DNA of 64,000 nt from Nereida sp. MMG025 (GTDB lineage: Bacteria; Pseudomonadota; Alphaproteobacteria; Rhodobacterales; Rhodobacteraceae): the NCBI RefSeq assembly GCF_021654165.1, contig NZ_JAKFZN010000001.1, forward strand, positions 992,001 to 1,056,000, written 5' to 3'. Made by a program: the position numbers and the translations under genes. The notes under the pieces were generated by a model. That model worked only from the letters and a program-made list of their open reading frames with translations, was not told the DNA's origin and did no database searches. Below, piece after piece: positions 42,761 through 52,332 of this stretch (its first letter is position 1; the number at the start of each line of letters is the position of its first letter).

Positions 42761-43858
42761 TTAGCCAAAGCTGCGGCGTGCCACCTGCTCGCGGCTGTCA
42801 TGTGCCAGAATAGCCACGTCTGATCGCGACAGGCTGCGCCGTGCAAAGGCCCCGTAGCTATCAGGCGTGTCGCGTAAATGCGGAAAGCGTTCGAACAAAG
42901 CGTCGCGCTGGTCCTCGGCCACCATATCAAGCGATGTGTTAGAGGGATGAAAGCTCTCGGTCTCGATCCCATTGGCCCACAGCACCTGGTGCTGTTCCAG
43001 CATCAGATGGATGTATGTGACCTCGCGCACCGCATGATCGGTGATGATCGTGCGCCCGTTGGTCAGCTCTTTGGCCGCCACCAGAACTTCGGTTTCATTG
43101 AACAATCGCTTGGCAGTTTGGCCGCGCAGCACAATCTGATGTTCGGGCGAGACCAGCAAATCCGCGTCAGGGACATCCTCGGCCAGCGCATTGGCCTTGA
43201 TCCGAACAGGGCGCAGATGCGGCATGGCAAACAGACGCGCGCCCGTCATGCGCCGATGGCCGCGCCAGACGATCGGCTGTGGTCCGTTGTCCTTGGTCAG
43301 GATGCGGTCGCCCTCGGTCAGCAATTCGACAGGCACTTCGCCCACTTCGGTCTCGATCAACGTGCCGGGGGTAAAACAGATCACACCGCCCGTATCATCG
43401 CCCGTGCGGTGCACAGGATTTGGCGACAGATTGCTTGTGACAACCCACAGGTCCAGATCGCGCGGCGGCAATTCATTCACAAACATCAAAAGCGGCGGCT
43501 TGCCCGCACCCACATGGATCATGCTGGCCAAAAACCGTTGCGACCCGTCGGTCAGGGTGAATGTGCTGGTCAACGCCCCCAGATCGTCGACATCGCCGCG
43601 ATCATGATCTGCCGCAATCGGCGCCAGTGCCGCGCCAACCAGCCGTTGCACCATGCGTGCAGCACGGCGGTGTAAATCCGCTTGCCCCTCGGACTGCTCC
43701 AAAAGCAAAATGTCGTTCGGCCCGTCCACGCGCACAGCTTCTCCGTGCCATGCCCAAGATGCGCCTGCATTTAAATTGGCCACCGGTGCGTCCGGCAGTC
43801 CATCTACTTCTGTTTGCGTCCATGAGATGACAAACGCGCCTCGAAAGCCCGTTATCAT
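42761..43858 (-). CDS. Hint-domain protein with unknown N-terminal domain
   Basis: This 365-residue protein has a complete Hint_2-like module at about 160-330: ICFTPGTLIETEVGEVPVEL, then LTEGDRILTKDNGPQPIVWR, LLVSPEHQIVLRG and HQVLWANGIETESFHPS. The N-terminal 155 residues contain a beta-rich region with FVISWTQTEVDGLPDAPVAN and FLASMIHVGAG; I do not recognise it. No signal peptide is seen, so export, if any, would use another route. A CtrA-type site lies 31 bp upstream. The splicing residues of inteins are absent. Confidence 0.82.
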   Translation of the reverse strand: MITGFRGAFVISWTQTEVDGLPDAPVANLNAGASWAWHGEAVRVDGPNDILLLEQSEGQADLHRRAARMVQRLVGAALAPIAADHDRGDVDDLGALTSTFTLTDGSQRFLASMIHVGAGKPPLLMFVNELPPRDLDLWVVTSNLSPNPVHRTGDDTGGVICFTPGTLIETEVGEVPVELLTEGDRILTKDNGPQPIVWRGHRRMTGARLFAMPHLRPVRIKANALAEDVPDADLLVSPEHQIVLRGQTAKRLFNETEVLVAAKELTNGRTIITDHAVREVTYIHLMLEQHQVLWANGIETESFHPSNTSLDMVAEDQRDALFERFPHLRDTPDSYGAFARRSLSRSDVAILAHDSREQVARRSFG

Positions 43859-43888
43859 TGCTCTAAACTCTGCCTCAGTCTTTTTTTA

Positions 43889-43904
43889 TTAACTATTTGT
43901 TAAC
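43889..43904. promoter_or_regulatory. CtrA-type binding site
   Basis: TTAA-CTATTTG-TTAAC matches the CtrA full-site consensus TTAA-N7-TTAAC exactly. It lies 31 bp upstream of the Hint-domain gene start at 43858, where a bound activator or repressor could act. In Rhodobacteraceae CtrA governs motility, gene transfer agents and some surface proteins. Confidence 0.5.
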
Positions 43905-43956
43905 CGAAACAACGGCTTGTGGGAAGAGTTTAATGTCGCCAAAAATCCAGCTGTGA

Positions 43957-44886
43957 TCAAAAACTCACGCTGAGGTTGACAGAGCCCAAAACCTGCCCCT
44001 CGCTCTGACCTTCAAATTCCTCGCTCAGATAGGTCAGTCCGAAATACGCCCCCATCCGTTTGCCCTGCCAATCCACGCCCACACGCGCGCGGCTGCGCTG
44101 GTCTTTCACCTCGGGGCCCGTGCCATCGGTGAAAAACGCGCTGTCATTCACAAAGGCCGTATCCGCCCCCATGATCAGCGAAAAGCCTGCTGTCTGCGTT
44201 GGCGTGCCTAAAATAAGCGTGCCCGTCACCGCGTCACGCACCAAAAGCTGCTGGCGCACATCCGCACCCATGACAAAATCCACACCCACACGGGCCAGAT
44301 CCTCGATCCCGTACATCACTTCGCCAAACGGACGCACCAGCGCGGTTTGGCCAACAGGCACCGACCGCGCAATATCAAAGGTCAGTGTCGGATGGATCGC
44401 ATTTGGAATTTGATTGTCCAAAACCGCATCAATCGGCTGCGGCTGACCAATCAGCTTGTGAAACCACTTTTGCAAATCGCCCGCACCTGTCTGCTCGCCC
44501 GTAAACAGCAGATCAACGCCGGTGCTGATCTCATATCCCCTGCGCGCAAAATGCGTATGCGCGCCCAGACCGCGCACCCCTGAATACCGTCGGTCGGCGG
44601 GGTCCAGCGCCCCGATATCACGCGGCGCAATAATCTCCGAACGGTAGCGGTATTCGACAATATCGCCAAAGGCCAAAGGCCGCGCACCCGTCCAATCCGA
44701 TCGCGCACGCACCTGCCCCCACTGATAGCTGCTGGTGCGCCAACGGTCGTCCCCATCGCCAAAGGCGTCATTGTTGAACAATCGCGCCGAACCGATCTTG
44801 CCCCGATCCTGCGCCACCGATGGCGCCCCAAGTCCCGCCAAAAGCAAAACCACCGAACAAATCGTCAGACAGGCAAAAAAGCGCAT
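43957..44886 (-). CDS. LpxR-like lipid A deacylase family protein (DUF2219)
   Basis: This 309-residue protein has a signal peptide (hydrophobic 5-20, cut near VAQ at 26) and ends in Phe, as outer membrane barrels do. The family pattern is seen in ARLFNNDAFGDGDDRWRTSS and in the alternating strands after 60. LpxR removes the 3' acyloxyacyl chain of lipid A in Salmonella; activity here is by homology. Its start overlaps the 3' end of the upstream Hint gene by 22 bp. Confidence 0.75.
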   Translation of the reverse strand: MRFFACLTICSVVLLLAGLGAPSVAQDRGKIGSARLFNNDAFGDGDDRWRTSSYQWGQVRARSDWTGARPLAFGDIVEYRYRSEIIAPRDIGALDPADRRYSGVRGLGAHTHFARRGYEISTGVDLLFTGEQTGAGDLQKWFHKLIGQPQPIDAVLDNQIPNAIHPTLTFDIARSVPVGQTALVRPFGEVMYGIEDLARVGVDFVMGADVRQQLLVRDAVTGTLILGTPTQTAGFSLIMGADTAFVNDSAFFTDGTGPEVKDQRSRARVGVDWQGKRMGAYFGLTYLSEEFEGQSEGQVLGSVNLSVSF

Positions 44887-45803
44887 AGCAACCTCAAATC
44901 AAAGTTGCCCCTACTTGCCAAAGCGCAGACTCCCTGACCAGCGTTTTCTACAACTTGGGTAAATGAAGAATGGTTCGCTGCCGCTGTAGCACGCTTTGCG
45001 GGACAATGCTGCCCGAGGCCTTTGCCGATCCAGCGGATCGGTTGGGGGCCGTTGTCACACGTGCTGACCAGATCACCGACGCGCAAATGATCGATCAGCC
45101 TTTGCCCCCTTGGGGTCTGGATGAAGGTTCCGCTTGTGAAACACGGAATACCGACGGCGTTCAAGGACGCAGCACTGCTGAACTGCGCCACAGAAGTGCC
45201 TTGCAGCACAATGGATTCGCCATTTGGAAATGTCAGCTTGGCGTTTCCAGCCCCATCGTCCGTCACGGTGACATCATTGACGTTGACAGGCTGGCCGCTG
45301 ATATCACTGTTGGTGAAGGTGACACTGTCTGTGCCTTCGACGCGGACAAGTTCGCGCCCCGCCCCCGTATCTGCGGCGTTGCCCGCTCGGGTCATGACGG
45401 TATCTGTGATGGTCAGATCACCTTTCGACCATACGCCGCGCATCAATTCGCCAGCCTGATTTTTGGACACCGCAACAATCATTCCATCGAGTGAAAGCCC
45501 CGATCCATCCCTGGCGTCGATCAGATTGTCGTTGCCACCCGACCCTGCCGATCTGGTTTCGATCGAAAACCCCTCAAGGCTGAGGTCCGAGCCGTTCACA
45601 TCGACAAGCCCGCGCAAAACAACATCAGCCGCCCCGCCGGGTGCTGCGGGATCACCCGTGATCGTCAGGTTATCTTGGGTGATCGCAACATTTTCATCGT
45701 ATGTTCCCGCCTGCAAGACAATGGTGTCCCCATCACCCGCAGCGGCAAGCGCGGCCGAGAGAGTCTCATAGGTTTCGCCTGCACCAACGGTGAGTACTGC
45801 CAT
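44865..45803 (-). CDS. beta-helix protein with truncated Hint domain
   Basis: The 312-residue product starts with a right-handed beta-helix-like region (VLTVGAGETYETLSAALAAA, then GDTIVLQAGTYDENVAI), repeated strands to about 190 and a clear Hint beginning IPCFTSGTFIQTPRGQRL near 218, followed by GDLVSTCDNGPQPIRWIGKG. After about 262 the sequence loses all Hint resemblance, and the last 50 residues overlap the LpxR-like start. The module stops at less than a third of its usual length, so I read this as a 3' deletion or frameshift that leaves a shortened protein. Confidence 0.6.
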   Translation of the reverse strand: MAVLTVGAGETYETLSAALAAAGDGDTIVLQAGTYDENVAITQDNLTITGDPAAPGGAADVVLRGLVDVNGSDLSLEGFSIETRSAGSGGNDNLIDARDGSGLSLDGMIVAVSKNQAGELMRGVWSKGDLTITDTVMTRAGNAADTGAGRELVRVEGTDSVTFTNSDISGQPVNVNDVTVTDDGAGNAKLTFPNGESIVLQGTSVAQFSSAASLNAVGIPCFTSGTFIQTPRGQRLIDHLRVGDLVSTCDNGPQPIRWIGKGLGQHCPAKRATAAANHSSFTQVVENAGQGVCALASRGNFDLRLLCAFLPV

Positions 45804-46127
45804 GCGGTAGGTCCATCTTTGAAGCGTTCATTGCGCGCCAAAGGGGACTATCTGCATCGTCTTAAGATTGCGTAAAACGCGCCGCCGCATCAGTCGCTTT
45901 GGGCCCAAACCCGCCATTTTCTGCATCGGCGCACAACACAGCGCCCGTGACCCCGCCCCTATTGCGCAAGCTTTTGATCAAAACCGTGCAACACCCACCG
46001 TTCTGCCCGTTAACCACAGGTGTTGCGTAAATCGCAAATGGCCGAACGTCTGACGCATTGCCATACCCCCAGCAGACGCCAAGCCATACATGTCGTTTTT
46101 GGACCATTTTGCAAAGGTTAACGCGGT
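45804..46127 (-). other. intergenic region with one doubtful 81-codon frame
   Basis: This 324-bp gap separates the truncated Hint gene from the DUF1489 gene. A leftward frame at 45862-46107 would give an 81-residue protein with four Cys and a Gly-rich end (VNGQNGGCCTVLIKSLRNRG); its start at 46107 has no Shine-Dalgarno. It might be a small real gene or a remnant of a longer one. A rightward 61-codon frame in the same place looks accidental. No promoter or repeat stands out. Confidence 0.35.
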
Positions 46128-46559
46128 TTAGCGGACCCCGATATCGGCCAGCGCGGCGCTCAGTTCGGGCGGCAGGCTGGCTTCATTTGCGCGGGCTTCG
46201 GACAGGTCTGCGGGGCTGTCCTCCACAGGCAGATAGCGCCATCCCTGAAAGGGGCGTTTGAGCGCTGTTTCGGTGCGGATCAGCTTGGGGTCCAGCACAA
46301 TCGCGCATCGCCTGATACCGTCCGCACTGATATATTCGTCAAGCCTTAGAATGGTTTGACGGCACTGGATGACCCCTTTGATGACCCAATAGATCGACCC
46401 GCCGTTCAGGATTTCCGCTTCGCGTTTGGGCCACATCCGCGTTACATGACGCGGGTTTCCTGCGGGGTCTTGCGCACGTTTCGTCGCCTGCCACGCCGCC
46501 AGCCCTTCGACATTTTCGGTGCCAACGGACAGCTTGATCAGGTTTACGGTTTTATCCAC
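46128..46559 (-). CDS. DUF1489 family protein
   Basis: This 143-residue protein matches DUF1489, a family of alphaproteobacteria: VNLIKLSVGTENVEGLAAWQ at the start, RHVTRMWPKREAEIL and GGSIYWVIKGVIQCRQTILR in the middle, and PFQGWRYLPVEDSPADL near the end. It has no membrane segment. The function is unknown. It is divergent from nrdJ; the 134 bp between them hold the NrdR-like boxes. Confidence 0.85.
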   Translation of the reverse strand: MDKTVNLIKLSVGTENVEGLAAWQATKRAQDPAGNPRHVTRMWPKREAEILNGGSIYWVIKGVIQCRQTILRLDEYISADGIRRCAIVLDPKLIRTETALKRPFQGWRYLPVEDSPADLSEARANEASLPPELSAALADIGVR

Positions 46560-46609
46560 AGCTTATCCCCCTGCTTGCCCACGGCTTTCTCCCCTGCGAA
46601 TCCATCACA

Positions 46610-46665
46610 CCCCAAGATATAGTGTGAAATTCACTGGAAACGAATGGGCCATCAAGCTATTGTGT
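46610..46665 (+). promoter_or_regulatory. two NrdR-box-like sites upstream of nrdJ
   Basis: CCCCAAGATATAGTGT (46610-46625) and CATCAAGCTATTGTGT (46650-46665) are identical at 12 of 16 positions and resemble the NrdR consensus ACACWATATATWGTGT, best in the right half. Their centres are 40 bp apart, near four helical turns. NrdR sites usually come as such pairs upstream of ribonucleotide reductase genes. The second box ends 28 bp before the nrdJ ATG. No cobalamin riboswitch is seen. Confidence 0.6.
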
Positions 46666-46693
46666 GTATCTGCCAAACAAAGGAACACGTGTC

Positions 46694-48955
46694 ATGAGCC
46701 ATTTCACTGCACCGATTGCTGAACAAATCTGGGACATGAAGTACCGCTTTAAAGAAGCCGATGGCACACCGATCGACCAGACAGTCGAAGACACGTGGCG
46801 CCGCATCGCGCGCTCTTTGGCGTCGGTCGAAAAGGATCCTGCAAAGTGGGAAGGCGTGTTTTACGACGCGCTGTCGGATTTCAAATATCTTCCCGCAGGC
46901 CGCATCACAGCCGGCGCGGGCACCGAACGGTCGGTCACACTGTTCAACTGCTTTGTGATGGGAACGATCCCCGACAGTATGGGCGGTATCTTTGATATGC
47001 TCAAGGAAGCGGCGCTGACCATGCAGCAAGGTGGCGGGATCGGATACGATTTTTCGACCATCCGGCCAAAGGGCGCGGGCGTCAAAGGCGTGGCCGCAGA
47101 TGCCTCTGGCCCGTTGTCGTTTATGGATGTTTGGGACGCGATGTGCCGCACCATCATGTCTGCCGGCTCCCGCCGCGGCGCCATGATGGCCACGATGCGA
47201 TGTGATCATCCCGACATCGAGGACTTCATCACAGCCAAGTCCGACGCCGCGCGGTTGCGCATGTTCAATGTATCCGTGTTGATCACCGATCCTTTCATGG
47301 AAGCCGTAAAAGCCGACACCACATGGGACCTCATATTCGACGGAACAACTTACAAAACCGTTAAGGCCCGCGATCTGTGGGACCAGATCATGCAGTCGAC
47401 CTATGACTATGCCGAACCCGGTGTGATTTTCATCGACCGCATCAATGCAGCGAACAACCTGCAATATTGCGAAACGATTGCGGCGACCAACCCGTGTGGC
47501 GAACAACCCCTGCCCCCCTATGGCGCCTGTTTGCTTGGCTCGATCAACATGGCCAAGCTGGTAGAGAATGCCTTTGAGGATGGTGCAAAACTGGACAACG
47601 ACAAGCTGACCGATCTGGTCGCTGTCGCGGTGCGGATGATGGACAATGTGGTAGATGCCAGCCGCTTCCCGTTGGAGGCGCAAGCGCAAGAGGCCCAAGC
47701 CAAACGTCGCATTGGTCTGGGTGTGACGGGACTGGCCGATGCGCTTTTGATGGTTGGGCTGCGCTATGGCTCAGAGGAGGCGGCAGCCAAAACCGACGAA
47801 TGGATGCATGCGATTGCGCGCGCCTCATATCTGGCCTCGGTTGATCTGGCCAAGGAAAAGGGCGCGTTCCCTCTGTTTGACGCGGACAAATACCTGGCCA
47901 GCGGCGCAATGGAGCCGATGGACAAAGACGTCAAAGACGCGATCCGCACGCATGGCATCCGCAACGCATTGCTGACCTCAATCGCGCCAACAGGCACGAT
48001 CAGCCTTTATGCGGGCAATGTCAGTTCGGGGATCGAACCTGTGTTTGCCTATGCCTACACCCGCAAGGTCTTGCAAAAAGACGGCAGCCGCACCGAAGAA
48101 GAAGTGGTCGACTATGCCGTGCAGATGTGGCGTGAAAAGTTCGGCGACAAAGACTTGCCTGACCATTTTGTCAACGCGCAAACCCTTGCCCCGCTGGATC
48201 ACGTCCGCATGCAGGCGGCGGCGCAAAAGTGGATCGACAGCAGCATTTCCAAAACGATCAACTGCCCCGAAGACATCAGCTTTAGCGACTTCAAGGACGT
48301 CTATATGGAGGCGTGGGACACGGGCTGCAAAGGCTGCACAACATACCGCCCCAATGATGTGACAGGATCGGTGCTGAGTGTGTCGGAGACCACCGAGAGC
48401 GTGCCAGAAGCCGAGACAGGCGCGGATGTCGTTTACTTGTCCGAGCCATTGGACCGCCCGCAGGAATTGGAGGGCGCGACCTACAAGCTCAAGTGGCCAG
48501 ACAGCGAGCACGCCATCTACATCACGATCAACGACATCATGGTCGGCCCGCAGCGCCGCCCGTTTGAAGTGTTCATCAACTCCAAGAATATGGAACACTT
48601 TGCGTGGACCGTCGCCCTGACGCGTATGATCAGTGCTGTGTTCCGCCGTGGCGGGGACATCACCTTTGTGGTCGAAGAGCTGAAGGCCGTGTTTGACCCG
48701 CGCGGTGGCGCGTGGATGCAGGGCAAATATGTGCCCTCCATTCTGGCCGCGATTGGTGGCGTGATCGAAAAGCACTTGATCGCCATTGGCATGATCGAAG
48801 CCGAAGGCATGGGGCTGAAAAGTGATCCGCAAGCCCAAGTGGTCAACCTGATCGAAGGACGCGGAAAAGCCTGCCCAAGTTGTGGGCAGTATGACATGCA
48901 GATGCGTGAAGGATGTATGACCTGCGCATCATGCGGTCACTCGAAATGCGGCTAA
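46694..48955 (+). CDS. nrdJ: adenosylcobalamin-dependent ribonucleotide reductase (class II)
   Basis: This enzyme makes deoxyribonucleotides with adenosylcobalamin as radical source, with or without oxygen. The 753-residue protein starts at ATG 46694 with AAAGGAAC 8 bp upstream. It has NCFVMG early, the catalytic NPCGEQPLPPYGACLLG near 266, and a C-terminal Cys-rich tail CPSCGQYDMQMREGCMTCAS with CGHSKCG for re-reduction. The NrdR-like boxes upstream suggest control by dNTP level. The stop codon lies in a hairpin shared with hisG. Confidence 0.96.
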   Translation: MSHFTAPIAEQIWDMKYRFKEADGTPIDQTVEDTWRRIARSLASVEKDPAKWEGVFYDALSDFKYLPAGRITAGAGTERSVTLFNCFVMGTIPDSMGGIFDMLKEAALTMQQGGGIGYDFSTIRPKGAGVKGVAADASGPLSFMDVWDAMCRTIMSAGSRRGAMMATMRCDHPDIEDFITAKSDAARLRMFNVSVLITDPFMEAVKADTTWDLIFDGTTYKTVKARDLWDQIMQSTYDYAEPGVIFIDRINAANNLQYCETIAATNPCGEQPLPPYGACLLGSINMAKLVENAFEDGAKLDNDKLTDLVAVAVRMMDNVVDASRFPLEAQAQEAQAKRRIGLGVTGLADALLMVGLRYGSEEAAAKTDEWMHAIARASYLASVDLAKEKGAFPLFDADKYLASGAMEPMDKDVKDAIRTHGIRNALLTSIAPTGTISLYAGNVSSGIEPVFAYAYTRKVLQKDGSRTEEEVVDYAVQMWREKFGDKDLPDHFVNAQTLAPLDHVRMQAAAQKWIDSSISKTINCPEDISFSDFKDVYMEAWDTGCKGCTTYRPNDVTGSVLSVSETTESVPEAETGADVVYLSEPLDRPQELEGATYKLKWPDSEHAIYITINDIMVGPQRRPFEVFINSKNMEHFAWTVALTRMISAVFRRGGDITFVVEELKAVFDPRGGAWMQGKYVPSILAAIGGVIEKHLIAIGMIEAEGMGLKSDPQAQVVNLIEGRGKACPSCGQYDMQMREGCMTCASCGHSKCG

Positions 48956-48969
48956 CCCTTTGGGGTTAG
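48952..48969. terminator. bidirectional hairpin containing the stop codons of nrdJ and hisG
   Basis: CTAACCC (48952-48958) and GGGTTAG (48963-48969) form a perfect 7-bp stem with a TTTG loop between the convergent genes. The nrdJ stop (48953-48955) is in the left arm and the hisG stop (48966-48968) in the right arm. U-runs are weak, so termination strength is uncertain. Confidence 0.55.
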
Positions 48970-49658
48970 TCGATTTTCAGTTGTTCTTTGAGCTTTTGAA
49001 GGGTCGCGCGGCCTTCGGCTGAACAGGGCGCGGTCAGCGATTTGAAAAGCGTTGCTTGCGATCGGTGAACAGGCGCGCCTGACAGGATTTTGAGGTGATT
49101 GGCGCGCAGGGTTTCCCCTGTCGAAGTGATGTCTGCCACCGCCTCAGCCGTTTCATTTTTCACCGTGCCTTCTGTGGCCCCCTGACTATCAACAAGTTGA
49201 TAATCCGCCACGCCTGCCTCGCGAAGATGGTCTCGAACGAGCCGGTGGTATTTGGTTGCAATGCGCAACCGATGACCGTGGGTTAAGCGAAATTGTGCAG
49301 CCGCTGCATCAAGGTCATCCAGTGTCTCAACATCAATCCATGCCTGCGGCACGGCGATAATCAGATCGGCAAAACCAAACCCCATCTGCGCCAGTTCGGC
49401 CACACGCATGTCCCAATTTGCCAGCTTTTCGCGCACGAGATCGCTGCCTGTAACGCCCAGATTGATGCGGCCTGCCGCAAGTTCGCGGGGAATTTCGCCC
49501 GCTGACAGCAAAACAAGCTCAACCCCCTCGATCCCCTCGACACGGCCCGCATATTCACGCTCTGCCCCAGAACGCGACAGCGTTACGCCACGCGCGCCGA
49601 ACCAGTCAAAGGTCTTGTCCATCAAGCGCCCTTTGGAGGGAATACCAAGTTTGATCAT
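48966..49658 (-). CDS. hisG: ATP phosphoribosyltransferase, short form
   Basis: HisG starts histidine synthesis by joining ATP and PRPP. The 230-residue protein is the short form, which lacks the regulatory C-terminal domain and needs HisZ. It has LGIPSKGRLMDKTFDWFGAR, GVTGSDLVREKLA and DITSTGETLRANHL. It overlaps hisZ by 4 bp, ensuring balanced synthesis of the complex. Confidence 0.96.
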   Translation of the reverse strand: MIKLGIPSKGRLMDKTFDWFGARGVTLSRSGAEREYAGRVEGIEGVELVLLSAGEIPRELAAGRINLGVTGSDLVREKLANWDMRVAELAQMGFGFADLIIAVPQAWIDVETLDDLDAAAAQFRLTHGHRLRIATKYHRLVRDHLREAGVADYQLVDSQGATEGTVKNETAEAVADITSTGETLRANHLKILSGAPVHRSQATLFKSLTAPCSAEGRATLQKLKEQLKID

Positions 49659-50749
49659 GCTTCGGCCTCCAGATCGGCCAAAAGGCCTGGGCGAATAACC
49701 CCGCCGACAGCAGGGATAGCGCGTCCTGTTTCACCAATGCGGCCCAACTCTTCGGTCAGTGCGTCATACCGACCGCCCGATGCCACCGCTGGCCAGTCAG
49801 GATGGGACGCTGCCGAAAAGCCAAAAACGAACCCATCATAATACTCCATCGAGGTGCGACCGAAGCTGGCCTCAAACGGCAGATGTGCAGGATCAATCCC
49901 TGCTTGCGCCAGTGCATCCAGGCGCGCTTCGAACCGTGCAACAGCATCAGACAGGGCTGGCATATCAACAGCAAGGTCCTGAAGCTGGCTGAGTGCGTTG
50001 CTGGTCGTTTCCCGAAGCGACAAAAGCGTATTGAGAAGGGTCACTTCACCCGCGCTGATTGGCGGGGTATCCAACTCGCGGCGCAGCCGATCAAGCCGTT
50101 CCGTTATTTCCGCAGCTGTTCGTTTGCCGATGATGGGGGCGGCGCCATCAAAAGGGTTTTCTTGTGCCAACAAAGATGCGCGGGCGTCTGTGACAACCGT
50201 GTTTTTGGCGAAACGGTCCAGCAAAGCGCGAAATTTGCGCGGCCGCCAGATATGGCGCAGCAATGCTGATTTGCGTGCATCACTGGTCTGCAACCCTTTG
50301 ACCGCCGCCGTAAGCAGGCCGATATCGCCTGTGACGGGGGTAAGGTCGTAAGGCTCCAAAAGACCAGAGAACAGCGCATAGACTTCTGCATCCGCTGCTG
50401 CGGCATCCCGGTCAAATGCCTCATAGCCCACCTGCATATACTCGTTTGCGCGGGCATCATCGTCTTCTTGGCGGCGAAAAACTTCGCCCATGTAACAATA
50501 GCGGGCAGGCTCTGCCCCCCCATCCATATGCATCTGGACCACCGGAACGGTGAAATCGGGCCGTAACATCTGCTCGCCGCGCAAAGGATCAGAGGTGGTG
50601 TAGGCGCGCGCGCGGATGTCTTCGCCGTAAAGATCCAGCAGCGTGCCGGCGGGTTGCAAGATCGCGGTTTCCACACGCGATGCACCCCGCGCCTCAAACG
50701 CCTGAAAAAGCGACGCGGCCAGCGCCTTGGATGCCGCAGCTGCCGTCAT
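49655..50749 (-). CDS. hisZ: ATP phosphoribosyltransferase regulatory subunit
   Basis: HisZ is a catalytically dead histidyl-tRNA synthetase paralogue that forms an octamer with short HisG and gives histidine feedback. The 364-residue protein keeps the synthetase core ([26 protein letters not shown], and the late [13 protein letters not shown]) but not the anticodon-binding domain. ATG 50749 overlaps the hisS stop by 4 bp; HisS, its ancestor family, is the next gene upstream. Confidence 0.94.
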   Translation of the reverse strand: MTAAAASKALAASLFQAFEARGASRVETAILQPAGTLLDLYGEDIRARAYTTSDPLRGEQMLRPDFTVPVVQMHMDGGAEPARYCYMGEVFRRQEDDDARANEYMQVGYEAFDRDAAAADAEVYALFSGLLEPYDLTPVTGDIGLLTAAVKGLQTSDARKSALLRHIWRPRKFRALLDRFAKNTVVTDARASLLAQENPFDGAAPIIGKRTAAEITERLDRLRRELDTPPISAGEVTLLNTLLSLRETTSNALSQLQDLAVDMPALSDAVARFEARLDALAQAGIDPAHLPFEASFGRTSMEYYDGFVFGFSAASHPDWPAVASGGRYDALTEELGRIGETGRAIPAVGGVIRPGLLADLEAEA

Positions 50750-52236
50750 GATTGGTATTGTGCGATGATTTCGGCCACTTTGCTGACCAGTTGATCGCGG
50801 GGAATTTCGAATTGCTGCGGACGATCGCGCCATTCATCCAGTGTGGCATCTTCAGCAATTTTCGCACCGAGGATCAGGTCTTTGATCTGCACAATGCCTT
50901 TGTCCGCCTCGTCTGACCCTTGGATCACGGCGACCGGGCTTTTGCGCTTATCGGCGTATTTCAACTGATTGCCGAAATTCTTGGGGTTGCCCAGATAGAG
51001 TTCCGCGCGGATGCCCGCCTGTCGTAGCTCGGTGACCATCGCCTGATAATCGGCCAGACGCGCACGGTCCATCACTGTCACAACCACAGGGCCTTGCGCC
51101 TGCGCGCCCCCGATGCGGCCCTTGGCGGTCAGAGCCGCAAGCAAACGGTCCACACCGATTGAGACGCCTACCGCAGGCACCTGTTGGCCCGTAAAGCGTT
51201 TGACCAGATCATCGTAGCGTCCGCCGCCTGCGACGGACCCAAACTGACGCGGACGGCCCTTTTCATCTTGGATCTCGAATGTGAGTTCCGCCTCGAAAAC
51301 GGGGCCGGTGTAATAGCCGAGGCCACGGACGACAGCAGGATCAATCTCGATACGGTCAGGGCCATATCCGCCTGCGGTCAAAAGGCCTGCGATCTCTTCG
51401 AGTTCGTTCACACCTTCGCCACCAGTGGCGCTATCGCCCACCAATTCGCGCAATCGTGCAATTGTATCAGCCCCTGTGTCACGTTTGGCCTGCATGAAAC
51501 CAATCACGACTTCCGCCTGATCCGCGCCAAGCCCCGCCCCTTTTGTAAAGTCGCCTGAGGCATCCTCGCGGCCTTCACCCAAAAGCGCGCGCACGCCTTC
51601 AATGCCCAGACGGTCAAGTTTATCAATCGCGCGCAGGACAATGCCGCGTTCGTCTGCCTTGTCGTCACCTGCAAGACCCGCGACTTCCATAACGCCGTTC
51701 AGCACTTTGCGGTTGTTGACGCGCACGATGTAGTCGCCGCGCGGGATGCCCACCGTCTCAAGCGTATCGGCAAGCAGTGCGCAAATCTCGGCATCAGCGG
51801 CCATGGAAGCGGTGCCAACCGTGTCCGCGTCGCACTGGTAAAACTGGCGGAAGCGCCCGGGCCCGGGCTTTTCGTTGCGCCACACAGGACCCATCGCATA
51901 GCGGCGGTACGGCGTGGGCAGATCGTTGCGGTGTTGCGCATAAACGCGGGCCAGCGGCGCCGTCAGATCATAGCGCAGCGCCAGCCACGCCGCATCATCG
52001 TCTTCCTGCCATGCAAATACGCCTTCGTTCGGGCGGTCCACATCGGGCAGGAATTTCCCCAAGGCCTCAACGGTTTCGACCGCCGAGCTTTCCAGCGCGT
52101 CAAATCCATAGCGATGATATACAGCCGCAATCTGTTCGAGCATGGTGGCACGTTCTGTCACCTCTGCGCCGAAATAATCGCGAAACCCTTTGGGCGGCAG
52201 CGCCTTGGGCTTGGGGGCTTTTTTGACTTTGGCCAT
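50746..52236 (-). CDS. hisS: histidyl-tRNA synthetase
   Basis: HisS charges tRNA-His. The 496-residue class II synthetase has [43 protein letters not shown] with motif 2, [15 protein letters not shown], and [21 protein letters not shown] with motif 3 nearby. The C-terminal anticodon-binding domain is present ([11 protein letters not shown] onward). ATG 52236 has a strong AGGAGGT upstream. It leads the hisS-hisZ-hisG operon. Confidence 0.96.
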   Translation of the reverse strand: MAKVKKAPKPKALPPKGFRDYFGAEVTERATMLEQIAAVYHRYGFDALESSAVETVEALGKFLPDVDRPNEGVFAWQEDDDAAWLALRYDLTAPLARVYAQHRNDLPTPYRRYAMGPVWRNEKPGPGRFRQFYQCDADTVGTASMAADAEICALLADTLETVGIPRGDYIVRVNNRKVLNGVMEVAGLAGDDKADERGIVLRAIDKLDRLGIEGVRALLGEGREDASGDFTKGAGLGADQAEVVIGFMQAKRDTGADTIARLRELVGDSATGGEGVNELEEIAGLLTAGGYGPDRIEIDPAVVRGLGYYTGPVFEAELTFEIQDEKGRPRQFGSVAGGGRYDDLVKRFTGQQVPAVGVSIGVDRLLAALTAKGRIGGAQAQGPVVVTVMDRARLADYQAMVTELRQAGIRAELYLGNPKNFGNQLKYADKRKSPVAVIQGSDEADKGIVQIKDLILGAKIAEDATLDEWRDRPQQFEIPRDQLVSKVAEIIAQYQS

Positions 52237-52332
52237 GGGGCCACCTCCTGTCATCATCTGCGCGCCGTTTAACGTGGCACGGGCAAGGGGGCAACAGTGG
52301 CAATCGCCTGCAAAGCGGCTTATATGCGGCTC

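Noticed and set aside
46560-46693. cobalamin riboswitch in front of nrdJ
   Set aside because: The 134-bp gap is too short and I cannot find the conserved B12-box core; NrdR-like boxes explain it better.
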